From assembly GCA_005801395.1 (NCBI GenBank), contig SYDV01000149.1:1-10968 (forward strand): a stretch of 10,968 nt of DNA, written 5' to 3'. The notes beneath the pieces are model-generated. The model saw only the letters and a list, made by a program, of their open reading frames with translations, searched no databases and was not told the DNA's origin. The DNA comes from Planctomycetia bacterium. GTDB lineage: Bacteria > Planctomycetota > UBA11346. Below are positions 1 through 7,181 of the stretch, one piece after another. Both the position numbers and the translations under genes were made by a program. How positions within the stretch are numbered: the stretch's first letter is position 1; each line of letters begins with the position of its first letter.

Positions 1-193
1 GTTGCAGCACGACTGTCGCATAGCGAGCGGGAATAGTGGTGGACCGATTATTGATCAACAATCAGGTGCGGTCGTGGGTGTGAATACCATGGTATTGACG
101 TCGAAAGATTTAAACGCTCATGGCGATGGTATTAATTTAGCCATACCCATCCGAAAAGTGATGGACCGCTTTGCACAGCATTTGAAACCGTGA
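1..193 (+). CDS. Trypsin-like serine protease, C-terminal fragment (5' end outside window)
   Basis: Only the last 64 codons or so are visible; the frame is open to the left edge, so the TTG at position 2 is an internal codon, not a start. The fragment carries the catalytic-serine motif GNSGGP (AGT serine codon at 35-37), followed by a GAVVGVNT strand and an INLAIPI segment. This order is typical of the second beta-barrel of HtrA/DegP-like S1C or Trypsin_2 peptidases. The protein ends about 50 residues after the serine, so it has no C-terminal PDZ domain, unlike classical DegP/DegS. The His and Asp of the triad would lie upstream and cannot be checked. Its TGA stop overlaps the GTG start of the sensor kinase gene (GTGA, 190-193), which suggests co-transcription and translational coupling. 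Substrate and location are unknown; an envelope role is inferred from the family and neighbour. Confidence 0.85.
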   Translation, partial: LQHDCRIASGNSGGPIIDQQSGAVVGVNTMVLTSKDLNAHGDGINLAIPIRKVMDRFAQHLKP

Positions 194-2211
194 TTAATTA
201 TTGTTTCGATTTATTGGTTAAAGCCATTTTGGTGATGGTCGCTTTTTTTTCAGGAATTGTTTTATTCTCAAGTACCGCTCAAGCGCAAGTAGCGGAACAG
301 CCCAATGACGGTTGGCTCAAGGTATTCAGTCAGTCATTAGGACAGCTCGATCAGGAACGCCGTCAACTAGCCTTGGATTTAGCGGCACTTGGCGCACCTG
401 TTATTGGACAGACCGCACCGCAATTTGGTTACCAGCATACACGCGTTCCGCGACCTCCCATAACTTCGCCGTGGCTTCAAATTGATTTGGGAAAGTCGCA
501 ACGAGTTGATCGCATTGTCCTCATTCCGGCGGTATTGGATTGGCAGGCAGACAGCAAACGTACGTATGGTTTTCCACTCCGCTTCCGGGTGGATATTGCT
601 GAGCGAGATGATTTTACCCAACCGACCTTAGTGGCTGATTTTACTAACGATGATCTACCTGATCCTGGGATTGCTCCGTTTATCATAAACGTCAAACAAC
701 AAATGGCTCGTTTTGTTCGTATCACGGTGACGAAATTAGCCGTAGAAAATGACCAGCATTTCTTTGCATTGGCGGAAATGCTCGTGCTGGCTGGTAAACG
801 CAATATTGCTATTGGCGCTCAAGTTTCAGCCTCTGCCGCGCTCAATATTCCTCCACGGTGGGTAAATGATAATTTAGTCGATGGTCGCACGCCATTAGGC
901 CCGCCTATTCGTGTGGAGTTATTACCGTGGGATGGTTTGTTTGCTGGATCCAATACTGACGACGCTTTTAGTTTTATGAGTATTGATTTAGGTCAAATGT
1001 ATGAGTTACAGGAAATTCGCTTATACGCCACCCATGCACGCCTGGGTGCAGATATTCCTGGATTTAATTTCCCTCCACGTTTTATCGTAGACATTGCTAG
1101 CCGCGCTGATTTTTCTGATGCAAAGGTAGTGTTGGATGCTTCGGCAAAGGATTTTCTCAATCCTGGAGATAACGCGATTACGATTCCAATACAAACGACC
1201 TCAGCTCATTTTGTGCGTGTCCGCATGCCGGATGGGAATAAGTCCCGCTTTTCATTAAGTGAAATTGAAGTTTATGCTGACGACATCAATGTTGCGCGTG
1301 ATAAAACAGTTATGTCCTCTCGCGATCCTTCGAAAACGAGTGGCTTATGGCCACGATCATTATTGGTGGATGGATTTATCAGTTATGGGCAATTACTGGA
1401 ATTGCCCACGTGGATAGATTTGTGGGAGGAACGCTTACGTCTAACTCAAGCCATAAGCCGTGTTGACCTCCAGCGAGTAACCTTAGTTGAGCAAGCGCGC
1501 AGGCGTTTTTGGTGGGTTGGGTTAATTGGTACGGTTGTTGGTGTTGCCTTTTTTGGTGGTTGGGTGATGCAGCAGCGCCGTCGACGAGCGCATGAATTAG
1601 ATGCACTTCGTCGGCGCATGGCCCGCGATATGCATGATGAAATTGGTAGTAATTTGGCAGCGATTTCTAGGTTGAGTGAAGTTAGCGTGGGAGCCGACGC
1701 CACCAGCGATGATTGGCAAGAAGTGCATCGCATCGCGGGTGAAAGTATGGATGGCATGCGCGAAGTTTTGTGGCTGGCCGGCGCACGAGAGGAAGCTGGT
1801 CCTGAATTAGCAACACATATGAAGCGTTTAGTTCAGCGTTTGCTCAGTGGACACGAGGTTCGTTGGTTGACGCCATTAGACACGTTACCAAGTACCTGGT
1901 CATCAGCAGCGCGGCGAGAAATATTTTTATTCTGCAAAGAAAGTTTTGCGAATATTGTGCGGCACGCACAAGCTCGTGTCGTTGAATTGGATATGATGGT
2001 GCACGACGGTGTTTTTCGCATTGATATTCGAGATGACGGAATCGGTTATGATCCCGAGACGGTGCGTCGTGGAATGGGACTGCACAGTTTGCATGAGCGC
2101 GCGCGCACGTTAGGCGGGACCATGTCGGTGACGACTAGCCCAGGAAACGGCACGCGTTTGCAGTTATTGGTGCCAGTGGCTAAGCTTATCGCACCTGGAA
2201 TTATAAACTAA
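190..2211 (+). CDS. Discoidin-domain sensor histidine kinase (HisKA_3 / HATPase_c)
   Basis: This 673-residue membrane kinase should autophosphorylate on His and pass the phosphate to the regulator encoded next. Residues 1-32 look like a signal peptide or anchor ending near AQA. Two discoidin (F5/8 type C)-like modules follow at about 85-202 and 205-364; each has an IDLG strand (98-101, 265-268), a late FVR strand and a closing acidic E-x-(L/E)-V segment. A short third start (NVARDKTV, 367-374) is not completed. A helical linker (412-438) leads to one membrane helix (440-460) and an Arg-rich inner edge. The kinase core has RDMHDEIGSNL with phosphoacceptor H482, an N box (KESFAN, N588), G1 box DDGIG (615-619), G2 GMGL (628-631) and G3 GNGT (652-655); all key residues are intact. 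The GTG start at 190 has no Shine-Dalgarno but overlaps the protease stop; ATG at 235 is an alternative that would lose the charged part of the signal sequence. Discoidin modules often bind glycans or surfaces; the ligand here is unknown. Confidence 0.93.
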   Translation: MINYCFDLLVKAILVMVAFFSGIVLFSSTAQAQVAEQPNDGWLKVFSQSLGQLDQERRQLALDLAALGAPVIGQTAPQFGYQHTRVPRPPITSPWLQIDLGKSQRVDRIVLIPAVLDWQADSKRTYGFPLRFRVDIAERDDFTQPTLVADFTNDDLPDPGIAPFIINVKQQMARFVRITVTKLAVENDQHFFALAEMLVLAGKRNIAIGAQVSASAALNIPPRWVNDNLVDGRTPLGPPIRVELLPWDGLFAGSNTDDAFSFMSIDLGQMYELQEIRLYATHARLGADIPGFNFPPRFIVDIASRADFSDAKVVLDASAKDFLNPGDNAITIPIQTTSAHFVRVRMPDGNKSRFSLSEIEVYADDINVARDKTVMSSRDPSKTSGLWPRSLLVDGFISYGQLLELPTWIDLWEERLRLTQAISRVDLQRVTLVEQARRRFWWVGLIGTVVGVAFFGGWVMQQRRRRAHELDALRRRMARDMHDEIGSNLAAISRLSEVSVGADATSDDWQEVHRIAGESMDGMREVLWLAGAREEAGPELATHMKRLVQRLLSGHEVRWLTPLDTLPSTWSSAARREIFLFCKESFANIVRHAQARVVELDMMVHDGVFRIDIRDDGIGYDPETVRRGMGLHSLHERARTLGGTMSVTTSPGNGTRLQLLVPVAKLIAPGIIN

Positions 2212-2221
2212 GTTCACTTAA

Positions 2222-2896
2222 ATGAGCGCCATGACGACGTTATGGATCATTGAAGATAATGTTGCTTATCGTCGAGCGACCGTTCGTGCATTAGCTGCTC
2301 GCGGTAAGCAGACCGGAGCAGGAACTTTTAGCGAACCTCAAGCATTCGGTCGTTGTGAAGACGCCCTAGAACGCCTTGCCGCTGGTGAACGGCCAGATGT
2401 TGTCTTACTGGATATTGGTTTGCCCGGTATTGATGGCATCGAAGGTATTCGTCGCATGAAAGCCATCGCACCCGATATCGGCATTTTAGTGCTGACGGTG
2501 TTTGAAGACGACGATAAAATATTTCGTGCTATTTGCGCTGGGGCCTCTGGTTATTTATTAAAATCGGAACCTTTAGATCAGGTCGTTCAAGCTATTGATC
2601 AAGCGCTCGCCGGTGGTTCGCCTATGAATCCACGTGTCGCGAAACGTGTGCTCACGATGTTGACGCGTACGGCACCCGTCGCAGTTGAATCAGATGATCC
2701 TGGATTGAGTGATCGCGAACGTCAGGTGTTGGAATTAATGGTTGCAGGTCTGGGAAAAAAGGAAATTGCATCACAGCTCGAACAAAATTTACACACGGTC
2801 GATTACATCACTCGCTGCATCTATAAAAAATTACACGTTAATGGCGTAGCAGCTGCCGTAACTCGGGCCGTGCGTGATGGCATCATCAAACGTTGA
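2222..2896 (+). CDS. NarL/LuxR-family response regulator
   Basis: This 224-residue cytoplasmic DNA-binding regulator is the expected partner of the upstream kinase; only 10 bases separate the two genes. The receiver domain (about 5-125) has the acidic pair E11-D12, phosphoacceptor D64 in the LLDIGLPGIDG strand-loop, T92 and K114 (YLLK), so it should be phosphorylatable. The C-terminal LuxR-type helix-turn-helix (about 160-224) begins with LSDRERQVLELMVAGLGKKEIA. The recognition region reads HTVDYITRCIYKKLHV, where the more usual form is HTVxxHxxNIYxKLxV. The start could be ATG 2222 or ATG 2231 (residue 4); neither has a strong Shine-Dalgarno, and the conserved domain starts just after both. 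Its target promoters are unknown. The perfect palindrome about 130 bases downstream, before the cytochrome-like gene, is a candidate, but this is inference. Confidence 0.94.
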   Translation: MSAMTTLWIIEDNVAYRRATVRALAARGKQTGAGTFSEPQAFGRCEDALERLAAGERPDVVLLDIGLPGIDGIEGIRRMKAIAPDIGILVLTVFEDDDKIFRAICAGASGYLLKSEPLDQVVQAIDQALAGGSPMNPRVAKRVLTMLTRTAPVAVESDDPGLSDRERQVLELMVAGLGKKEIASQLEQNLHTVDYITRCIYKKLHVNGVAAAVTRAVRDGIIKR

Positions 2897-3022
2897 CTAA
2901 CTTACATTCATGAGCGTATAAATAGCGTTGTTCTGGTGGACCCTCAATCCGGCCTCACATACGTCTATTTGTGTTTTTTGGCGATGATATTTTTGTCTAT
3001 TGAATGCCAATGACGTAGGAAA

Positions 3023-3056
3023 GTGCGTTATTTACGTGATCACGTAAATAACGCAC
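3023..3056. repeat. Perfect 34-bp palindrome, candidate operator
   Basis: The half-site GTGCGTTATTTACGTGA is followed directly by its exact reverse complement, with the centre between 3039 and 3040 and no mismatch. The symmetry breaks immediately outside (A at 3022, A at 3057). It ends 26 bases before the preferred ATG (3083) of the cytochrome-like gene. With no T-run after it, it is not a Rho-independent terminator. A dyad this perfect without a spacer suits a dimeric or tetrameric DNA-binding protein; in RNA it could form a 15-bp stem with a GAUC loop. What binds it is not known. Confidence 0.85.
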
Positions 3057-3070
3057 ATGTGATCGTTGGG

Positions 3071-3076
3071 TATACT
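3071..3076 (+). promoter_or_regulatory. Possible -10 box (TATACT) for the cytochrome-like gene
   Basis: TATACT matches five of six positions of the bacterial -10 consensus. No convincing -35 lies 16-18 bases upstream; that space is occupied by the right arm of the palindrome (ATAACG at 3048-3053), as would fit an activator-dependent promoter. Transcription would begin at about 3083, on the preferred ATG itself, giving a leaderless message; this agrees with the absence of a Shine-Dalgarno sequence there. It is weak evidence on its own. Confidence 0.3.
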
Positions 3077-3082
3077 TTGGTT

Positions 3083-5587
3083 ATGCAAATGACCTCTAAA
3101 GTCCTATCAATGACCTTGTTGGTGTTGTGTGCCGGCAGCGTTCAAGCGGCGGCCATCACGACTACGATTGATTATGGTCGAGACATCCGCCCGATTTTAG
3201 CAGAGAACTGTTTTCACTGTCATGGTCAGGATAAAAATAACCGAAAGGGTGATATCCGTTTAGATACCTTAGATGGGCAGCGTGCGGATCAATTGGTGAT
3301 TCCAGGTCGTCCCAATGATAGTGAAATCATCAAACGAATTTTAACGACCGATCAAGATGATCTCATGCCGCCACCGGATTCGAATCGAAAAATTAGCGAC
3401 AAAGACAAACAATTATTGCGCCAATGGATTGTGCAGGGGGCCCCATTTGATGGTCATTGGGCCTTCAATGCTCCAACGCGTCCGGCGGAACCAATCGTTC
3501 GTAACAAAGCGTGGTCACGTAATCCCATAGATCGTTTTGTTTTGGCAAAACTGGATAGTTATGATTTATTTCCTTCATCAGAAGCCGCGAAAGAAACACT
3601 GATACGTCGATTGTATTTGGATCTCACCGGATTGCCGCCAGAACCTGCCGATATTGATGCATTTTTAACTGATGCAGCACCAGATGCCTATGAGCGCTTA
3701 GTCGAGCGCTTATTGGCCACACCACATTATGGTGAACGTATGGCAACACCATGGTTGGATGCAGCGCGATACGCAGATTCCAACGGTTTCCAACAAGATG
3801 GCGATACTTTTCAATGGGTGTGGCGTGATTGGGTTGTGAACCAATTCAATGCGAATATGCCGTTTGATCAATTTACGATAGAACAGCTAGCGGGTGATTT
3901 ATTGCCGGATTCCACTCCGCAACAGAAATTGGCGACGGCCTTCAATCGGAATGGTTTATTAAATGGTGAGGGTGGAAACATCGCTGAAGAACAGCGTTTT
4001 GTTTTGCTATTTGATCGAGTCGATACGACGGCCACGAATTGGCTGGGACTGACCGTGGCCTGTGCTCAATGTCATGACCATAAATACGATCCGATATTAC
4101 AAAAAGATTACTATTCGCTCCTTGCCGCTTTTAATCAAGTTCCCGAAAGTGGAACGGCCGGTCGAATTACGAAAAAAATTCGCTCAGCCCCACCTATGAT
4201 TGAAATGGGAACGCCTGAACAGCAAGAGCAGAAAAAACACATTGAGCAGTCGCTTAATGATGCGAAGAAGGCTAAGCGTAAGGCGATGGATGCCTGGAAA
4301 ATAAGTGCTCGTGATGATGGCAGCGTTACTGATGAGTATGTGTTAGGTTTACTGAAGCGTACCGAACCTGAAAAAGACGAGTCTATTAAAAGTCGCCAAG
4401 AAAAAGCATTGAATGAATATTTCGATAAACATGTGTTGAAAACGCTTGGCGAAGATTTTGATAAAAAAGTAAAGGAATGGGAAGAGAAACGAGAGGATTT
4501 CTATGATAATTATCCACAGGTGATGATTATGTCTGATGCGAAGCCTCGTGATTCTCATATTTTAGATCGTGGAAATTATGAATCACCATTAGCTAAAGTG
4601 ACTATAGATGTCCCAGGTTTTTTACCGCCCTTGCCACCTGAGGCACCGCGCAATCGTTTAGGTATTGCGCAATGGCTCGTGTCAAAAGAACAACCGCTAA
4701 CATCACGAGTGATGGTGAATCGCATGTGGCAATTATTCTTTGGCATTGGCCTAGTTAAAACCTCGGAAGACTTTGGCGTGCAAAGCGAAGCTCCGCTCCA
4801 TCAACCGTTATTAGATTGGTTGGCAGTTGAATTTCGCGAAAACCGTTGGGATATTAAACATATTCATCGATTAATAGTAACCAGCGCCACCTATCGTCAG
4901 GTCAGTCAGGTAACGCCGTCGTTACTGGAACATGATCCTGAAAATCGTTTATTCGCGCGTGCGCCTCGTTTCCGTTTGTCATCGCTCTTTATTCGTGACC
5001 AAGCCCTAGCCGCCAGTGGTTTATTAGTGCGTACGATCGGTGGTAAACCAGTGTATCCATATCAGCCAAGTGATATTTGGGATAGTCTTGCGATTACCAA
5101 AGAGCGTGATTTTTCGTATCCGATGTCGACTGGGAAAGATTTATATCGCCGTAGTTTATATACCTTTTGGCGGCGTACGGTTGCGCCTTCCAATATGTTC
5201 GATGCGTCGCAGCGACAGGCATGCAAAGTTCGTTCGACTGATACCAGTACGCCGCTGCATGCTTTGACGACACTAAATGATCCGACCTACGTAGAGGCCG
5301 CGCGTTCGTTAGCTCAACGGGTCATGAGCGAAGCGCCCGACCAACGATTAGCGACGGCTTTTCGCCGAGTGCTGAGTCGTTTTCCCGATGAACATGAACG
5401 TACGGTTTTGGCGCGTAGTTTAGAAAAACAACGCACTCGATTTAAAGCGGATCCGGGATCGGCAGATAAATTTCTTGCGGTTGGTGTATCACCACGCGAT
5501 CCCGCTTATGAAGCAGTCGAGTTGGCCGCCTATGCCGCAGTGTGCCTAGCCATTTTCAATGTGGATGAAGCCGTGAGTCGCCAATGA
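3083..5587 (+). CDS. PSD1/DUF1549/DUF1553 cytochrome-c-like exported protein
   Basis: An 834-residue exported protein if started at ATG 3083. An in-frame GTG at 3023 would add 20 residues, but that extension is encoded by the palindrome and would bury the signal peptide; ATG 3083 instead gives a normal signal sequence (K6, hydrophobic 10-17, cleavage near VQA at 20-22). The PSD1 (planctomycete cytochrome c) domain spans about 29-128, with a CFHCH heme motif (C43, C46, H47) and a likely axial Met in LMPPP (M95). DUF1549 spans about 146-351 and contains a second CxxCH (C327, C330, H331) followed by DHKYDP. A charged, partly coiled linker fills about 378-475. DUF1553 spans about 522-800, from PRNRLGIAQWLV through the TDTSTPLHALTTLNDP segment. 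Length and order are normal for the family. It is followed 40 bases later by its usual partner, a DUF1501 gene. One or two covalent hemes and a redox role are inferred; the substrate is unknown. Confidence 0.93.
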   Translation: MQMTSKVLSMTLLVLCAGSVQAAAITTTIDYGRDIRPILAENCFHCHGQDKNNRKGDIRLDTLDGQRADQLVIPGRPNDSEIIKRILTTDQDDLMPPPDSNRKISDKDKQLLRQWIVQGAPFDGHWAFNAPTRPAEPIVRNKAWSRNPIDRFVLAKLDSYDLFPSSEAAKETLIRRLYLDLTGLPPEPADIDAFLTDAAPDAYERLVERLLATPHYGERMATPWLDAARYADSNGFQQDGDTFQWVWRDWVVNQFNANMPFDQFTIEQLAGDLLPDSTPQQKLATAFNRNGLLNGEGGNIAEEQRFVLLFDRVDTTATNWLGLTVACAQCHDHKYDPILQKDYYSLLAAFNQVPESGTAGRITKKIRSAPPMIEMGTPEQQEQKKHIEQSLNDAKKAKRKAMDAWKISARDDGSVTDEYVLGLLKRTEPEKDESIKSRQEKALNEYFDKHVLKTLGEDFDKKVKEWEEKREDFYDNYPQVMIMSDAKPRDSHILDRGNYESPLAKVTIDVPGFLPPLPPEAPRNRLGIAQWLVSKEQPLTSRVMVNRMWQLFFGIGLVKTSEDFGVQSEAPLHQPLLDWLAVEFRENRWDIKHIHRLIVTSATYRQVSQVTPSLLEHDPENRLFARAPRFRLSSLFIRDQALAASGLLVRTIGGKPVYPYQPSDIWDSLAITKERDFSYPMSTGKDLYRRSLYTFWRRTVAPSNMFDASQRQACKVRSTDTSTPLHALTTLNDPTYVEAARSLAQRVMSEAPDQRLATAFRRVLSRFPDEHERTVLARSLEKQRTRFKADPGSADKFLAVGVSPRDPAYEAVELAAYAAVCLAIFNVDEAVSRQ

Positions 5588-5616
5588 AGAGTGATTTTCT
5601 CAATATACCGTTCAAT

Positions 5617-5620
5617 GGAG
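5617..5620 (+). promoter_or_regulatory. Shine-Dalgarno (GGAG) for the + strand DUF1501 gene
   Basis: GGAG lies 7 bases before the ATG at 5628 and fixes that start. It is among the clearest ribosome-binding sites in the window and sits within the 40-base gap after the cytochrome-like gene, in agreement with independent initiation within a shared operon. Confidence 0.7.
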
Positions 5621-5627
5621 TTAACTT

Positions 5628-7070
5628 ATGAATACCACTCGTCGTAACTTCCTACGTAATTCAGTTGCCGGCTTAGGACTCGCTGGGCTTGGACCATTTG
5701 CCGGTTCGTTAGCCGCAGATGAGCAAGCGAATTGGGGAGCAGGTACGGGGGCACTAAAAAATCTTCCGCATTTCGCGCCGAAAGCTAAACGGGTTATAAT
5801 TTTATGGATGGGGGGCGGTGCTTCGCATGTCGATTTGTATGACCCGAAACCACATTTAGAAGCGATGCGCTTTCAGGAATTACCAGATTCGATTCGTTCG
5901 GGTGCTCGTTTGTCGTCGATGACAGCTGGTTACAAATCATTCCCTATTTTACCTGCCATTAAACCGTTTAAGAAATATGGTCAAAGTGGAACGGAAATGA
6001 GCGAATTACTGCCGCATATCGGCAGTATGGTAGATGACATTGCCGTAGTTCGTTCGATGCAAACCGAAGCGGTTAATCATTCCCCAGGGGTGACCTTGTC
6101 GATGACTGGTTCACAAGTCCCAGGTCGTCCTAGTTTAGGCTCCTGGTTGCAATACGCATTGGGTGTTCAGGCCAAGAATCTACCAGGATACGTGGTGATG
6201 ACGTCGACGGATAGCGGACGCACCTGTGGGCAATTATTTTATGAACATTACTGGAGCAGCGGTTTTATTCCGTCGCAACATCAAGGCGTGCGTTTCCGTG
6301 GTGAAGGCGAACCGGTATTGTATCTAAATGACCCCGCGGGAATCAGCCGCGATCAAAAACGCGATCTCTTAGATGATCTGGGAGATTTAAATCGTCATCG
6401 ATTCCAAAAAATGGGTGACCCGGAAATTGAAACGCGCATCGCCCAATTCGAGATGGCGTATAAAATGCAGGGCAGCGTACCGGATTTATTACAAGTTGAA
6501 AATGAGCCCAAGCACGTGCTTGATTTGTACGGCCCTGATGTGCTTAAGCGCGGTAGTTTTGCTTTTCACTGCTTGCTCGCACGACGCTTGGCCGAACGTG
6601 GTACGCGTTGTATTCAACTCATGCACAGCGGTTGGGATCAACATAATAATTGGTCGCATCAATTAGAAAATCAATGTAAAGATACCGACCATGGCGCTGG
6701 TGGATTACTAAAAGATTTGAAACAACGCGGCATGTTAGAAGATACGCTGGTGGTTTATGCCACGGAATTTGGCCGCACAGTATTTCTGCAAGGTGACCGC
6801 AATAACCCCAAAGGTTTTGGCCGCGATCATTTTGGTCGCGCCTACAGCGTGTGGTTTGCAGGTGCTGGAATTAAAGGTGGTCACGTACACGGCGAAACCG
6901 ATGAATTCGCCTACAACGTGGTGCGCGATCCGGTGCATGTCCATGATTGGCAAGCGACGATTATGCACCTGATGGGTATTGATCATGAGCGGTTAACTTA
7001 CCGCTACCAGGGACGCCAATTCCGTTTAACTGATGTGCATGGACATGTTATTAAGGGAATTTTATCGTAG
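5628..7070 (+). CDS. DUF1501 protein with Tat signal (cassette 1)
   Basis: This 480-residue protein belongs to DUF1501, a family placed with the alkaline-phosphatase/sulfatase-like fold. It starts with a Tat signal: TTRRNFLR (3-10), a Gly/Ala/Leu-rich stretch (11-26) and likely cleavage near 29-30, so it should be exported already folded. Family motifs are visible in order: WMGGGASHVDLYDPKP (60-75), RSMQTEAVNHSPG (142-154), RPSLGSWLQYALG (167-179), HSGWDQHNNW (333-342), ATEFGRT (378-384) and GRDH (398-401), then the conserved C-terminus MGIDHERLTYRYQGR. Two places differ from its paralogue at 7182-8618: EFGRTP has become EFGRTV, and GRDHNP has become GRDHFG, with some extra residues between. 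It is the usual partner of the preceding PSD1 protein. Hydrolase activity and metal binding are inferred from the fold only. Confidence 0.94.
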   Translation: MNTTRRNFLRNSVAGLGLAGLGPFAGSLAADEQANWGAGTGALKNLPHFAPKAKRVIILWMGGGASHVDLYDPKPHLEAMRFQELPDSIRSGARLSSMTAGYKSFPILPAIKPFKKYGQSGTEMSELLPHIGSMVDDIAVVRSMQTEAVNHSPGVTLSMTGSQVPGRPSLGSWLQYALGVQAKNLPGYVVMTSTDSGRTCGQLFYEHYWSSGFIPSQHQGVRFRGEGEPVLYLNDPAGISRDQKRDLLDDLGDLNRHRFQKMGDPEIETRIAQFEMAYKMQGSVPDLLQVENEPKHVLDLYGPDVLKRGSFAFHCLLARRLAERGTRCIQLMHSGWDQHNNWSHQLENQCKDTDHGAGGLLKDLKQRGMLEDTLVVYATEFGRTVFLQGDRNNPKGFGRDHFGRAYSVWFAGAGIKGGHVHGETDEFAYNVVRDPVHVHDWQATIMHLMGIDHERLTYRYQGRQFRLTDVHGHVIKGILS

Positions 7071-7090
7071 GATCAGGCGTAAGTAATAAC

Positions 7091-7126
7091 CCAATTCACT
7101 GCAATCAGCAGGTTGGACATTTTTTT
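7091..7126 (+). terminator. Probable Rho-independent terminator after cassette 1
   Basis: A hairpin can form from CCAA (7091-7094) and CTGC (7099-7102), a five-base loop, then GCAG (7108-7111) and TTGG (7113-7116), with an asymmetric internal bulge. It is followed after three bases by seven T (7120-7126). It begins 20 bases after the + strand DUF1501 stop, the right place to end that transcript. The stem is interrupted, so it may be inefficient. No equivalent A-run is seen to serve the opposing gene. Confidence 0.45.
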
Positions 7127-7181
7127 AGTAATTAAATGATAGCGATGATGTAATCCTCTAGGAAAGTCACCAAAGAGTACC

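Noticed and set aside
477..803. Antisense open frames opposite the kinase gene
   Set aside because: They mirror a well-supported gene, have no family motifs and no ribosome-binding site; the same applies to the other overlapping frames in the window.
1386..1408. A 9-bp perfect stem (TGGGCAATT with its complement) and five-base loop inside the kinase gene
   Set aside because: Stems of this length are expected by chance about once in a window this size; it is in conserved-frame coding sequence and no T-run follows.
2956..2979. Possible terminator after the response regulator (CACA/TGTG followed by six T)
   Set aside because: The stem is only four base pairs with a ten-base loop, too weak to support a terminator call.
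3093..3125. Lipoprotein signal in the cytochrome-like protein (Cys at residue 16)
   Set aside because: The residues before the Cys are LVL, not a proper lipobox (small residue at -1), and an ordinary signal peptidase I site follows at VQA.
3515..3522. A second copy of TCACGTAA, part of the palindrome arm, within the cytochrome-like gene
   Set aside because: Only eight bases match, there is no inverted partner, and chance matches of this length are common.
6509..6522. 14-bp palindrome CAAGCACGTGCTTG within the + strand DUF1501 gene
   Set aside because: About one 14-bp palindrome is expected by chance in 11 kb; it lies within coding sequence with no regulatory context.
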